Source: Ectobius pallidus (Eukaryota > Arthropoda > Insecta > Blattodea > Ectobiidae). From it: DNA of 64,000 bases. The stretch is from NCBI GenBank assembly GCA_964059195.1, contig CAXKWD010000011.1, positions 29,619,066 through 29,683,065 of the forward strand, read 5' to 3'. Below are positions 35,243 through 46,592 of this stretch, in pieces. The first letter of the stretch is position 1. Each line of letters starts with the position of its first letter. A program made the position numbers and the translations under genes. The notes under the pieces were generated by a model. It searched no databases. It saw only the letters and a program-made list of their open reading frames with translations, and was not told where the DNA came from.

Positions 35243-35352
35243 TGAAAGTGAAGTGTTTACCAAGCTCATATGGATCAGCTCACCATATGAGATTCTAACC
35301 GAGCTACCCCTCATCAGAGGGAGGCCATAGCCCTGAATGGGACACATGTGGC

Positions 35353-35391
35353 TCATTCATTCATTCATTCATTCATTCATTCATTCATTCA
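35353..35391 (+). repeat. (ATTC)n tail of the LINE
   Basis: Nine to ten ATTC units directly after the LINE 3' UTR (CATGTGGCTC). RTE-type elements end in short tandem repeats instead of poly(A), so the tract is read as part of the insertion. Confidence 0.85.
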
Positions 35392-35656
35392 TATGCCAAA
35401 AACGATGGCCGGGGTCATCTCGCTTGCATGAATGAACGATATGATTTGATTTTTGGTGGAGAAGGAAATAGTGGATATTTATTTCAATGCATTATACATT
35501 ATTTCAGCTTGTAGATTCTATCGAAAACAAGCCTTGTAAACATGAATACAATAGGTAAGTAAAACCAATTTAGACTCCTAACATGTAAAACGATGTTATT
35601 AAGAAGAAAATAAAATATAAAACTGAAAGATAACATTAAATGAGCGTTTTAAAGGA
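35392..35656. other. Spacer
   Basis: AT-rich, nothing recognised. Confidence 0.4.
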
Positions 35657-35665
35657 TGAAAGAAA

Positions 35666-35731
<66 letters not shown>

Positions 35732-35733
35732 AA
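35657..35733. repeat. (GAAA)n microsatellite
   Basis: About 17 GAAA units on the plus strand. The Lys/Glu-rich 65-codon frame over it is an artefact. Confidence 0.95.
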
Positions 35734-36239
35734 TCATGAATGAACGAACGAACAAAGAAAGAAAAAAGGAAAACCTAGAAGAGAGAGAAAGAGATGTAAA
35801 GGGAAAGAGAGAGAAGACGGAAGAAATAGAAAGATAGCGAAAAAGATACGGTTAATAATAGGGTAATTGCAACGAATAAAATGTGTTGACTGATAACCCT
35901 GTGATGCAAATTTTTCTTATAATGTAAAATATATAGGCCTATATAAGCAATGTTTAATTTATTCAAAATTGTTTTTATCATAACAGGAAAGAATACCTGT
36001 AACATTCTGACCTCGCTAATGGTATATAAATTACTTATTTCGTTATTTGGTTTGGGAATGACTTTACCTCGTTAAGCAGAAGCTCTACTTTATCCACAGC
36101 CAGTTTATAAAGAAAACCGAATTCCCACAAGTTGATTTTATTTGAGAGTGCTGACTTGTAGAGCCAAGTGACACGACACAGGTGACTGCAATAAATACAT
36201 AATCAAGTTACTGATTATACAAACTGCAGGGAGACCTGA
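35734..36239. other. Purine-rich then AT-rich spacer
   Basis: Degenerate GAAA-like purine run to about 35840, then AT-rich with a TAGGCCTA near 35934. Confidence 0.4.
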
Positions 36240-36900
36240 TACCCAGTTAGATGCAAGGCTCCAGAGACGTGCTAATTCCTCCCCTTTTCTCCCTCCCAAC
36301 CCCTCCAACTGCAGCTCGCCAGAGCTTGTAAGGGGGCGAGCACCATAGTCTTAGCCTTTATTTGCTACACTTCCTTTAATCCATATTTTAGTCAATTCGG
36401 GACTTGCAAAGTCTCATCTCATCCTCCTCTCTCTCTCTTCTTCTTCTTCTTCCTTTCTTTCCTCCATTCTCTCCGGCACCTGAAGACGCTAGAGGCAACA
36501 CAACCTCTTCGTCGTCGTCCCCTACGACGCCCGTGAGTTATGTGGTCGGTGCTAATGCCGATACCCAATGCATAACGGCTAGCGAGTCTAGCTCGTCAAG
36601 CTACTTCAGCACGCAATTGTAGTAATGAAGCAATGGGATTTGGACGGAGCCTTGTTCTGCCAATGCTACATGCATGCTACATTCAACTAACCCCCTCTTA
36701 AATCCTGGGCTTTTCGTACACTGTCATCGGCTTCTTCCCCGAATCATCATTAAATATAAAGACAGTGGGATTTGCGTCTCTAGCGCGACAACTACGGGAT
36801 TCTGTAAAGGACATTATTGTTTTCCTTCGCTCCGCCCCGAAACAAGAACAGAGTGTTTCTTCCAGGGAGAAATACGCCCTTAAAACTTCTTCTCCCATCA
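36240..36900. other. GC-richer block with pyrimidine tract and donor-like GTGAGT
   Basis: Composition rises relative to the flanks. A long pyrimidine tract (36420-36470, CTCT then CTT units) precedes CACCTGAAG and a CpG-rich stretch (TCGTCGTCGTCCCCTACGAC), then CCCGTGAGTTATG, which fits a splice donor. A 72-codon plus frame (36404-36622) is Ser-rich and has no ATG. An exon of a host gene is possible but not shown. Confidence 0.25.
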
Positions 36901-38003
36901 TTAATTATTCTGGTAACATTATTTTATACACGTAGACTCGAATAAAAATAAACGGATGTTTGCGTTAAATGTCTGCGCTCTCTTTCGGATGATGTTTTAA
37001 TATTTACACCATACGTCAAGGGAAGAAGTATAAAATTTATATTTTCCTATGTTCCGAAGATAAAGTTTTTTTATTTTCTACATACATTTCTATTTGTAAA
37101 TGAAACAAGACAATTGAATTTCATGAATTTAATATAACAGTTTTTAATTAACTGGGATTTAGAAATTGCATATTTTCGAAGTTATCTATTCCTACAAAAT
37201 TTGCAATATAATTGACTATTTTTTACACTTCCTATATGTATCGATACAATAAGCTTAATGTACTCGTAATTTTCCATTTAAATCTATCAAATAGCATATT
37301 GGTTTTAATTTATTTTATACTTCCATTATGCAGAGGTAAATAGTATTTTCCCCTTTTAATCTGTCTATTATTTTAATCTGCTCATAAAATTAAAGAATGG
37401 TTACGAATAGTACCTAACTATTAATAATATTATAATTGTTTATATTAGCCTATACCAGAAACTGTTAAATTTACTCAACTGTTTTAACTAAATTTCACGT
37501 CAAGAAGTCTGGAGATTGATGAATTCGTCTTGCAGAAATGGTGGAAATAAGATAATAATTAATGCATTAAGTAGGCCTGTAGGCACTGCTAAGGCTTAAA
37601 CTTACTGATGAAGTATTACAGTATACGTACTCTTAGGACTGATACAGATTTGGCATTTCGGAGTTCGCTGGCTTAAATCGCGTGGACGAGCAATTTCAAA
37701 GGTGTTTTCAATACTCGTAAAAGTGAATGCGGGAACGAAAATTCTTACCTTTGAGTTTATAATAGAACCAAAAGAGGCTAAATGAATATGGACGTCGAGA
37801 GGAGCATAAAAGTTAATAATTAGATTGACAAATAAATAAACATGTTATTAAACGGAACAGTAGCCTATAATTACTTTTAGTACTAATCAAAGGTAATGTA
37901 AGCCCTCAGATTAGTCAACACACAATTGCCTTAATATTAAGAGAAGCAATTTACCCATAATAAAAGTTTCAGATTTAGGTTTCCACATTCCACTACATTT
38001 CAA
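36901..38003. other. AT-rich stretch, no gene seen
   Basis: No recognisable frame or repeat. A TATCGATA word sits in AT-rich context at 37239-37246. Confidence 0.45.
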
Positions 38004-38007
38004 TTAA

Positions 38008-38716
38008 GGGGGGACATACACCTTTCGGTGAAATTCATAGGTGAGAAATAGGTGAATTTCATTATTTTTTTCCTTATCATTGAATTGCTATACATTCTTT
38101 GCAGTCTGACATACTCTTTATTGACTACTTCTACAATTGCATACTATTTTCAAAATTAACCAAACTGTTACAGTTATGGGTAATTATCGTTACAAAGTGA
38201 AAGCCACGTTTCGTGCACTAAAATGCCGTTTTCGTGATAATTTCCACAAATGGCAATAATTTTGAGTGATTCTTTTTCTACCTATTTGAAAACATAATAT
38301 GAACATCATCTATAATTTTTGGAATATCTACAGTACAAGTATTTTTAAGAAATCATTTTTTTAAATTTATTTTTCATTGAAATATATATAATGTTAAATG
38401 AATGATTGTAGATAGTGTTGTTCATATGATATTAACGAATACACAGGAAAATAATCATTCAGAAATATTGATATTTGTGGAAGTTATCAAGGAAACGGCA
38501 TTTCTGTGCATGAAATGTGGCTGCCATTTTGAAACGATAACTACCCGTAACTGTAACGGTTTGTCAATTTTGAAAATAATACACTACCCAATTATTGTTG
38601 AAGTAGTCAATAAAGAGTGTGTCAGATTGCAAAATATTAGAGAAAATCATTCCAAAGGAAAAAAAAATAACGAAATTCGCCTATTTCTCACCCATAAATT
38701 TCACCAATGTTCCCCC
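38008..38716. mobile_element. Complete palindromic TTAA-type foldback element, copy 2
   Basis: Left tip GGGGGGACATACACC, right tip in reverse complement GGGGGAACATTGGTG. TTAA flanks both ends (38004-38007 and 38717-38720). Almost the whole 709 bp is one long inverted repeat. Paired blocks include GGTGAGAAATAGG, CTTTATTGACTACTTC, ATACTATTTTCAAAATT, GGTAATTATCG, GATAATTTCCACAAAT and TTAATATCATATGA in diverged pairs, meeting at an AT-rich centre near 38350-38390. TTAA duplication is the hallmark of piggyBac-like transposases. There is no transposase, so it would need one in trans. The 123-codon frame at 38402-38773 reads through the right arm. Confidence 0.9.
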
Positions 38717-38720
38717 TTAA

Positions 38721-39104
38721 GAATTGGTAAGGATGAATGCAGCATTTTGAACGAAACAACTATAACGACCTAAACTGATACAGATTTTACAGTAACAAAA
38801 GAAGAGGTTTAACGGTATCAGAAGAATACTTTTGTAGTAACAGAAGAGGACTTTGTTAACAAAAGAAAAGGTAGTTCAAAATATACTACAGTACAAGAAG
38901 AAGAAACTTAAACAATTGTTCATAAGATCCGTACGCAGACTAGACTACGAGGCAATAAACCCTTACAGCAGTATCCCGATAGGTCTATAGTTGAGTTTGC
39001 AAAGCAAAAAAGGGAGGAAGATTAATATAGATAGGCTTCTTTGAAGGAAAATATTAATGAACGGCGACTGTTTTCATAGAGAATAAGGTTAATTGTAATA
39101 TACT
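38721..39104. other. Spacer, no gene seen
   Basis: Contains repeated AACAGAAGA/AAAAGAAGA words at about 38790-38900. No frame of note. Confidence 0.4.
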
Positions 39105-39158
39105 ATTAATAATAATAATAATAATATTAATAATAATAAAATTATTATTAATATTATT
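39105..39158. repeat. (AAT)n/(ATT)n inverted microsatellite at a LINE 5' junction
   Basis: AAT units, then an AAATTATTATTAATATTATT segment that can pair with them. LINE coding homology begins at the next base (39159). Confidence 0.85.
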
Positions 39159-40047
39159 CTCTCCCCAATACTATTCAATTGTGCACTAGAAAAAGTTGTG
39201 AGGGAATGGGTCAGAATACTGGAAATGAAAGAAATCTATAATTCCGTTGTAATGGGACCATCAAAGAAACAAATTGTAACAAATCACTTAGCCTTTGCTG
39301 ATGATCTAGTGATACTTGCTAAAAATCCGGAAGAAGGAAAGATCAAACTAGAAGAACTTGAAGAAAGTGCTGTAAAAATTGGGTTACAAGTATCTTATGA
39401 CAAAACAGAATGGATCACGAATATCAAAAATGCACCTGCAGAAATTACAATATTTCAAAATAAAATAATCAAGAGGGCCAATAAGTTCAAATATCTTGCT
39501 GAAGTAATAACGGCAACAGCGATAGAAAACAGAGGGCATGAAAACAAGAGTTTAAAAAATGGAAAAAGCATACCATGCAACAATGAATATAAACAACAAA
39601 AAATGATTATCGAAAAATGCTAAATTGAGGCATTATAAAACTGTAATCTTACGCAATCTCTGTACGCAACAGAGTGTATAAACACCTTTTCTTAAAGAAG
39701 AATAAGCAAAACAGAGAAGAGAATCTTAAGGAAAATTATGGGACCAATTTGGGAGAATAACATATACAAACTGAGACCAGAAAAGGAGTTATACAAACAA
39801 ACAGAAAAAAATAGGCCATACTTCAGGAAAAGAAGATTAAGATTCTATGGTCACGTTTTCAGAATGGAAAGAGACAGACTTACCAAACAAATTTTTGATC
39901 ACTATGTAAGTAAAAAAAAATAAACCAGCATTTTTCAAGGAAGTTGAAGAATATTTAAAGTTACTCAATATCAAAAAGGAGAATATTGCAAACAGAGAAA
40001 AGTTTAGGAAAACAATATTTGATGGCGAATTGGGTTATCTGCATTAG
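39159..40047 (+). pseudogene. LINE reverse transcriptase fragment with FADD motif
   Basis: The plus frame reads LSPILFNCALEKVV and then LAFADDLVILA (catalytic Y/FxDD-type motif FADD at about 39294-39305), GLQVSYDKTEW and NKFKYLAEVI: the palm motifs and thumb side of a non-LTR reverse transcriptase. The first frame stops at 39621-39623 after short deletions. In other frames the C-terminal part continues as KIMGPIWENNIYKLRPEK, RRLRFYGHVFRMERDRLTKQ (39738-39923), then AFFKEVEEYLKLLNI to a stop at 40045-40047. The N-terminal endonuclease and finger region are missing. At least two frameshifts and an internal stop show it is dead. It differs from the LINE remnants at 12.6, 14.5, 35.0 and 53.0 kb. 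Confidence 0.9.
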
Positions 40048-40375
40048 GCCTATCTGCAGCTGCCTGTCAATACCCTACACTGAGGTCAACATCCATAACG
40101 CTAATCTTTAAAGAGGGAGAGAAGTTCACTATTAGAAAGTAAGCATACGAACTTTACTGTTGAATGTTCGGCGGGAGAGTATTGCCTCGTTGCACGGCGT
40201 TTACAACCAACGCGTTACCGGTTACATGCTTTTATACTTAATATTACAATTACAATTACTCCAACTGACATTCTGATTTTACTTACACAGTGATCAAAAA
40301 TTTGTAATCTTACTTCTCTAAATTAATTTTAACCCTCACTTTATTTACTCCTCTTGCAATTTTCTACACATTCAT

Positions 40376-40376
<1 letters not shown>
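40048..40376. other. Spacer with a short GC-richer patch
   Basis: CpG words at 40170-40225. No gene recognised. It may include the 3' UTR of the preceding LINE. Confidence 0.35.
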
Positions 40377-40413
<37 letters not shown>

Positions 40414-40478
40414 TATTATTATTATTATTTATTTAATAATAATAATAATAATTATTATTATTATTATTTATTTAATAA
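40377..40478. repeat. Duplicated (AAT)n(ATT)n self-complementary microsatellite
   Basis: Two consecutive blocks, each AAT units followed by ATT units and TTATTT, so each can form its own hairpin. Confidence 0.9.
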
Positions 40479-41787
40479 CAATAACTAACATTACAGGTAG
40501 AAAACCCAATTACAATGTCCATGACAAAATACAATTCATTCATACAATATAATAAAGACAAAAGATACAGAAGATAAGAATACACAAAAGATACATTACT
40601 GTAATTTAATAAAAAGAAAAAATCCTAGCCACTTCTGAGTTCCAGCAGTTGCCAGGTTTCTTCTCTAAAGACAGTACATAATGCCTTTGTGAATAAAAGA
40701 CATGTAGGATAAGCAAGAAAGAGCGAGGAGAATGTTTGGCATGATACATTAAACCAATACACTAACTACGCTTAATAATTTCAATTCAGTATTAAATTAA
40801 CTTCGGCTAAAGCACTTTTAAATTCATTTTTGGACATGTTAAATAAAAATATAAACCACTACAATGTTGTTGGCCATTAATAGTAATATTTTTACATTTT
40901 AACAGTGAAAATGATCATTGCTAATATGAATTAATGAGCATTAACTTAAAAGGAAACGAAATGTTTTGATACTAAACGTGATGGTTATTTCTATTGTGTA
41001 TCAACCAATTGTTTGCGTATTCTTATGCGAAGTTTAATTAATAGTTCTTGCATCATTATTTTGATGTGAATGGGCGACATAGCATTGTTCTGACTGTATT
41101 GAAAAAAAAAAAATCCCTTCTCAGAGGAAAAATTGCTCTAGGACTACAAGAAGAATAGAAGGAGGAGGTTAGTAAAATGTCGTTAAAACATTTCATATAA
41201 CAGCTATCCATTCATGATGCTGAGCATACAGGAAAACAGGGCTTGGTGCATGCATGGTGGCCTGATATTTATAACTGGCGATAAAAAGTGTCACATCTAT
41301 TTCAAAGTTTGGCAGGACAATGCCGGCAAGGCAGTGTTTCTTATAGCACGCCTGGATTTTTTATACATCTTACAAGAGGGCCTTTTAAAAAAGGGCTATA
41401 CGTATTTGGTACTCCAATCCCATTCTCTGGGAGTTGTGTGTGCTAGGGGAAAATGACTAGCGATGCCCGTTCCCCCCTCTTTTTGGCCACCAGTTTCTCC
41501 CATTTTTATGTTCTCCTTACTCTCTCGCTTTATCTTTCACCTATAGTTGGGTCACGAAATCTCTCAGGCCCTTTTCTAACTGAAGAACATATCCTTGCCA
41601 CTAACACCCCACATCCGGTGAACTAGCCGAGTCTCTCATATACAGAGTGGAAGTAAAATAATCCTACGGACTTCAGGGCACAACGTATTAGTAACAATTT
41701 AGGCTATCACGTCCTTAAAATTATTTTCTCGAAGAGCTTAACACTACATTACTCTGTAACTACCAGGTATAATATTCTTGTATTTTA

Positions 41788-41789
<2 letters not shown>
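40479..41789. other. Mixed stretch, possible LINE 3' end at its start
   Basis: 40479-40690 could be a minus-strand LINE 3' end because it abuts the ATT tract, but no coding is visible. An 80-codon plus frame with an ATG (41214-41456) has no domain I recognise. 41400-41600 is slightly GC-richer. Confidence 0.3.
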
Positions 41790-41846
<57 letters not shown>

Positions 41847-42200
41847 CCTTATTCAATCTGGCAAAGTTAAGGCCTTAAGGCCTTCTCTTACACTCAACCA
41901 GAGACAGAAAAAAAGGAACAAACAAGTACACTGACATAGTTCTATAGGTAGTAAGAATACACTAGTTATATACATATACAGTAGTTAATTGAGTCTATGT
42001 TTCATAAAATTAAACTATTTTAGCAAAATGTGTCACACTAGGAAAATAATTAACTTAACTTAGACCTACAATATACAAGGAAAAACAAACAAATGTTTTA
42101 TACCTAAAACAAATAGCGTCTTTTTAAATATACATTCGTTTTGCGTAGTTTTAAATGTGGACAGCGTTCAACAGACCCTGATCCTGGGAGAAAGATGATC
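41790..42200 (-). mobile_element. LINE 3' end with (ATT)n tail
   Basis: On the minus strand, GGCCTTAAGGCCTTAACTTTG leads to GATTGAATAAGGATTT, both given as short patterns, and then a pure ATT tract (plus-strand AAT 41791-41843). The 3' UTR word AAGGCCTTCTCTT (plus strand) recurs at about 46640 in the same orientation, so two copies of one LINE 3' end are present. No open reading frame remains, and the 5' limit is a guess. Confidence 0.55.
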
Positions 42201-42861
42201 CCAGGAACGTGCAGAAGTTACAGTATAGTATAGTATGTATGTCAGTATATAGTATAGTATATCCAAAGAGAAACCCCAAACAATACCTTACTTTATTTGG
42301 GAAACGGAGGCGCTGAGTTTGCCCTGTTCCTCATTAAGTAATTTATCCACTAAACAAATATGTTAGGAAGGCTGTTATTTTCTAAATACATTACTTAATC
42401 GGATAGACGAACTATAAGTTAATGAGAAGTATCAGGTATCAGCTATAGAACGGTTAAAACAGCTTATGAAAAGGTTCTAAATATTTTAAAAATTGGTAGA
42501 CTTATAGAGCAACATTTTATTTTTATTTTCGTTATGTTAGTTACAGGCGTGTGAAAGTATAGTTTAATACAGCCAATGTGAATGAATTTTTTTAGAAATT
42601 TATAAATATGATCAAATTGTATTGGGGGCCATAAATACAATTTCAGAAATCTGTGTTTGTCAAAACTATATTTTCAGAACTCTTTATTATACTTTCCATG
42701 GAATTTCATTTGTTTTATGATTAACAAACTGTAGCTCAATTTTAATCCTATCTTCCAGCAGAAATATATATGAAAAATACGATAATTTTGAAAATGAAAT
42801 GTAGTCTATGGGTGGCATATACATATATTATATATATACACACATAAATATACACACACAG

Positions 42862-42864
<3 letters not shown>
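42201..42864. other. AT-rich stretch, no gene seen
   Basis: Begins with degenerate TAGTATAGTATG repeats (42222-42262), otherwise featureless. Confidence 0.45.
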
Positions 42865-42924
<60 letters not shown>

Positions 42925-42942
42925 AATATATTATATTCCTTA
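42865..42942. repeat. Long (AT)n plus short palindrome
   Basis: About 27 AT units to 42920, then TAAGGAATATATTATATTCC, cut here, a palindrome ending at 42942. Confidence 0.95.
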
Positions 42943-43936
42943 GTTTCAGGTGCAGAAATTTTAATAATTTTATAACAGCTTTTAAATCTGAATTTCACTT
43001 TTATGAGAAATAGTACTCATCAGAATAAGTGCTGTGAGTAAATTATTAAATAGCTGTTTCGTATAACCTTCACACTGAAAACAAAAAATTCAAACTCGAG
43101 AAAGTAAAAAAAAAAAAAAAAAGTATGTTAATTATTTCCTTTTAGACTGGAGAGCAATTCTCAATCAAGATGCATACAACATTTCATCATAACGGCCCTT
43201 AAATTAGCTAAGGAATACACTTAAACATTTCTAGTATTAGAAACATTAACAAGTGGTTTAGAAGTTACAGTTAATATTCCGTTACAAATACTGAAGTTTG
43301 GCGATGCAATCGAACATCTCAGATATCACTCCTATGAAACAAACTATTTTATTACATAATGAATACTTAAATATATGAAAATACTGGTTTTCAACAATCC
43401 CATAATGTATAAACGCTGAGGCTTCTGTACCAGTTACAAATACTTGTCGATAACATAGGACACAATCTAATGACTACAACATTCACTGTACCAGTTACCA
43501 GTTCCGGATATCAGAATGTCATGTATGTGTAGATAAAGAAAGTTACAGAAATAGTTGTTGATAATGCGGAGCATGTACTAATGACTAGAAAATTTGTTTG
43601 GATTGGGGCTGAACATGGAAGAGGCCCAAGTCACGCCAATCTAACCTCGGCAGCTTAATGCCTTCGAGGCATGAACACAATAACACTGATCACGCATAGC
43701 CTCGGTTCCTCCTTCTAAATACCAACACCACCACAATCGATAACTCGAATTTTCTCCCCCTTATTTACTTGCCACTTTCGCTCTTCTTCCTTGATCTGCA
43801 CATACAATCCACCTATTCTTGTATTCAGTAGAAAGCTACATTCAATTGTATGCGAATATGCGTCTGACGAAAAATTCCTGACGCTGCTTATTTCGATACA
43901 CGATGTGTTGCTATGGGTGTACTGTCCTGACCACGC
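42943..43936. other. AT-rich stretch, no gene seen
   Basis: An A-run of about 18 at 43107-43122. No frame or element recognised. Confidence 0.45.
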
Positions 43937-44452
43937 TATACAGGATGTTAATGAATAACACCGAAATATTTTACCTGTGTATAGAGCAACTTTTATTAGG
44001 AGATTTTTGCTCTATGACGTAAAATGTGTTTGCTGCAGAGCATTAAAGTTTGGTGCTCATAAGTCAATAATGAAGATAAATAGGGTTAAAATTTTCATTA
44101 AACTGACCTCAATCCTTCAAAATTATCGATAAAAACCTGATTTTTAATCATTCATCAACAGCTATATCATAATATAGTGTATTCATAATCTGCAAAAGTT
44201 ACAGAATAATCACATGACTGGCCGCCACTGCATTAGTTCTTTTTTTCATAACTACAGGATTAACAACGAAGTTCGTTTGTCTTGCATTTTTTAAAATGTT
44301 ATAGTCAGTGGCGGCCATGCCTAGGAGATTTTATGCTGTAACAGGAAAAAAAATGAATCCTCAGATCAATAATCTTCCAATAAAAGTTGCTTGTCTATGT
44401 CTACTCTCTACACAGATAAAGTATTTCGGTGTTATTCATTACACCCTGTATA
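43937..44452. mobile_element. TATA-flanked foldback element, about 508 bp
   Basis: The ends CAGGATGTTAATGAATAACA and, in reverse complement, CAGGGTGTAATGAATAACAC match and continue as CCGAAATA(T/C)TTTA(C/T)CTGTGTA. TATA lies on both sides (43937-43940 and 44449-44452). An inner inverted pair GGCCGCCACTG appears near 44220 and 44310, so most of the element is palindromic. No coding capacity. The CAGGGTGT-type tip is common among insect DNA transposons, but I do not assign a superfamily. Confidence 0.75.
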
Positions 44453-44478
44453 TATTATAGTTTTTTGTAAAAGAATAC

Positions 44479-45230
44479 AAAGTCAGCTAAAATGTGGAAA
44501 AAAAAATCCACCTTAAACCCCCGTTACTATAATAGAATTTAAGTTCAACCTAAGAAGCCTAGGCCAAGGAGAAAATGAAATAATCTTTTATACACACAAC
44601 TAAACCTTAAAGTTATGAAATAAAGTAGGCTATATCTAAAACCAAGTTCACTTGAGAAAACTTAAATTTTATTATATACAGACCTGCAGGTAAAATTTAA
44701 TAATTTTTTAAAGAGTATTGCAATGTAGGCCTACCATACTCTGTGTCATTAAAACTTAAGAATTAAATACAATAAAATGCAAATTGGTACACATCTATTC
44801 ATATATCCAAATACAATAAAACGTGACAAATCTCGATTCCACAAGTAAAATAAGTAAAATAAGTAAAATCTTGAGACATCCATTGCATTGTATCTTGCAT
44901 TTTATTGTATTTAATTCTTAAGTTTTAATCGACGAGTGTATCATAGGCCTACATTGCAATACTCTCCAAAAAATATTAAATTTTACCAGCAGATCAGCAG
45001 ATAATAAAATTTATGTTTTCTCAAGTGAACTTGGTTTTAGATATACCCGTGCTTTATTTCATAACTTTCAGGTGTAGTTGTATGTGTAAAATATTATTTT
45101 ATTCTCTCCTAGTCCTAGACTTCTTAGGTCGAACTTAAATTCTCTTATATTAATAGAATTATTAGAATTATACTATTAATATTATATTAACGGGGGTATA
45201 AGGTGGAAGTTTTCACATTTAGCTGATATT
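44479..45230. mobile_element. 750-bp long hairpin element
   Basis: Two arms of about 370 bp are inverted copies. The left arm (44479 on) has GTCAGCTAAAATGTGGAA, CCACCTTAAACCCCCGTTA, CCAAGTTCACTTGAGAAAAC and GAGTATTGCAATGTAGGCCT. The right arm has all of them in reverse order and complement, ending AGCTGATATT. The centre (about 44840-44870) contains AAGTAAAAT tandem units. AATAC occurs just outside both ends (44474-44478, 45231-45235) and may be a 5-bp target duplication. It lies 26 bp to the right of the previous foldback. No coding capacity. Confidence 0.85.
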
Positions 45231-45982
45231 AATACCCTTTGGCAAAGATGAAATTCATTAATGAATACAAAAATATTTTTTCTCTAATCAGTAAATCTAT
45301 TCGGATTATGTAGAGCAGTTGGGGTGGCCGTTTTGAGATCACTTAATATTTCCGTTAGATATTTCTTTGCGGTCTCTTATGTGAAATATTTATTATGGAA
45401 ATACAATGGTCATCTCCTCTCAATACACAGTTCGAAGATATTCCGTATCATAGTCGGCTCTCTTCTCTATAATGTAAGCTAGATTAAGGGAAGTGTTTCC
45501 TAAAACTCAAGACATTAAGATTTGTCTGATTACAGCTAATTGAATTACTGTTCGCTGATTGACAGTCTAAGGGAATGAATAAAATTATGTAAGCTGCAAT
45601 TCTAGGAAAATAATATCTTTATGACGTGGCCATCACTGTACTTCACTTGCGCTCATTTTCGGTTTTGATGTTCACAGATTCGAGGGGCTAAGTGGTCGGG
45701 GCCGACAATCAGTGGTGTATATGCAGATATACGACGTACACCGTCTGCTCAACCTCAGCCTATTCTTTAGCGAACTACTTCTGCTTCATTGCTTATACCT
45801 TCTATTCTGTTGACTTTAATGATTTATTAAGCTATTTCGCTACTGACACTAATCCAAAAAGTTTTGCACAAAAATTAAGATGACAAATCAAAAGAGGCAA
45901 TTTGGAGTGATTATGATTAGGCCAAATTGATTGGACAGCTGGAAGGAAATCCCGATGAAAATTTTCCTGCCACTCAAAATAA
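45231..45982. other. AT-rich stretch, no gene seen
   Basis: 45690-45780 is slightly GC-richer. The 63-codon plus frame there (45692-45883) is unrecognised and starts at a non-ATG codon. Confidence 0.4.
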
Positions 45983-46090
45983 TAAAAGTAAAAGAAAAGT
46001 GTTCCCTATACAGATCATGGAGCCTCTAAGTGTTCCAGGGGGATGAGGCTCCCAGATTTTAGACATTCGGGACGTGAAGGTGGTAGGTTA
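45983..46090 (-). mobile_element. SINE fragment, same family as 31951-32257
   Basis: Only the tail side is left: GTGTTCCCTATACAGATCATGG, cut here to its pattern, and GGATGAGGCTCCCAGATTTT, matching the 3' third of the full-length element. It has a rudimentary AAAGTAAAAG tail. Confidence 0.75.
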
Positions 46091-46588
46091 GATCCTTTTC
46101 ATTTCATATATAACAGATACGAATTATGTTTTAAAGAATTTTGGCATAGTAAGGAGAAAATAAATTTAAGTAAAAATCATCCACATCAAATAAAACTTGT
46201 AAAATTAGTAATATCTAGTCTAAAATCGTAGGTAGGATATGTTCATTGTTCACGTCAACACAAGTCAACACAAGAATTAAAAGTCAACACAAGGAAGAGA
46301 AGGAATACTAAAAAAAGTACAATCACATCCTAATTCTGGTCTTCTTTCCTGTAGAAGCAAATCAAAACGACTAATGATCACTAAAATCACAGCTATGATT
46401 ATTATTAGCTACCTATTAAAATCCAAAGTGGAGGTTAATTGTTTCAGTTGATTGTCGTATGAGTTAAATATCCTAGTAATTATGCTTATAAAGCTAAAGA
46501 AATTATTGCACATTAAGTATGAAACATTATTCTCAAAACCGAATGAGCTTCGGGTCGTTAATGGTTTACTGCTTGAATAGCGATTGCA
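46091..46588. other. AT-rich spacer
   Basis: A small tandem AAGTCAACACAAG (about 46255-46292) is repeated three times. Nothing else. Confidence 0.45.
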
Positions 46589-46592
46589 GTAC

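Noticed and set aside
35640..35837. Lys/Glu-rich frame resembling a coiled coil
   Set aside because: It is the (GAAA)n microsatellite read as protein.
37239..37246. TATCGATA as a promoter signal (also 44124, 56278, 56766, 61382)
   Set aside because: With this base composition a few copies are expected by chance, and these lie in AT-rich DNA or inside a foldback with no other promoter hint.
38402..38773. 123-codon plus-strand frame
   Set aside because: It lies in the right arm of the palindromic TTAA element, is not conserved as a frame in the copy at 370-660, and has no domain.
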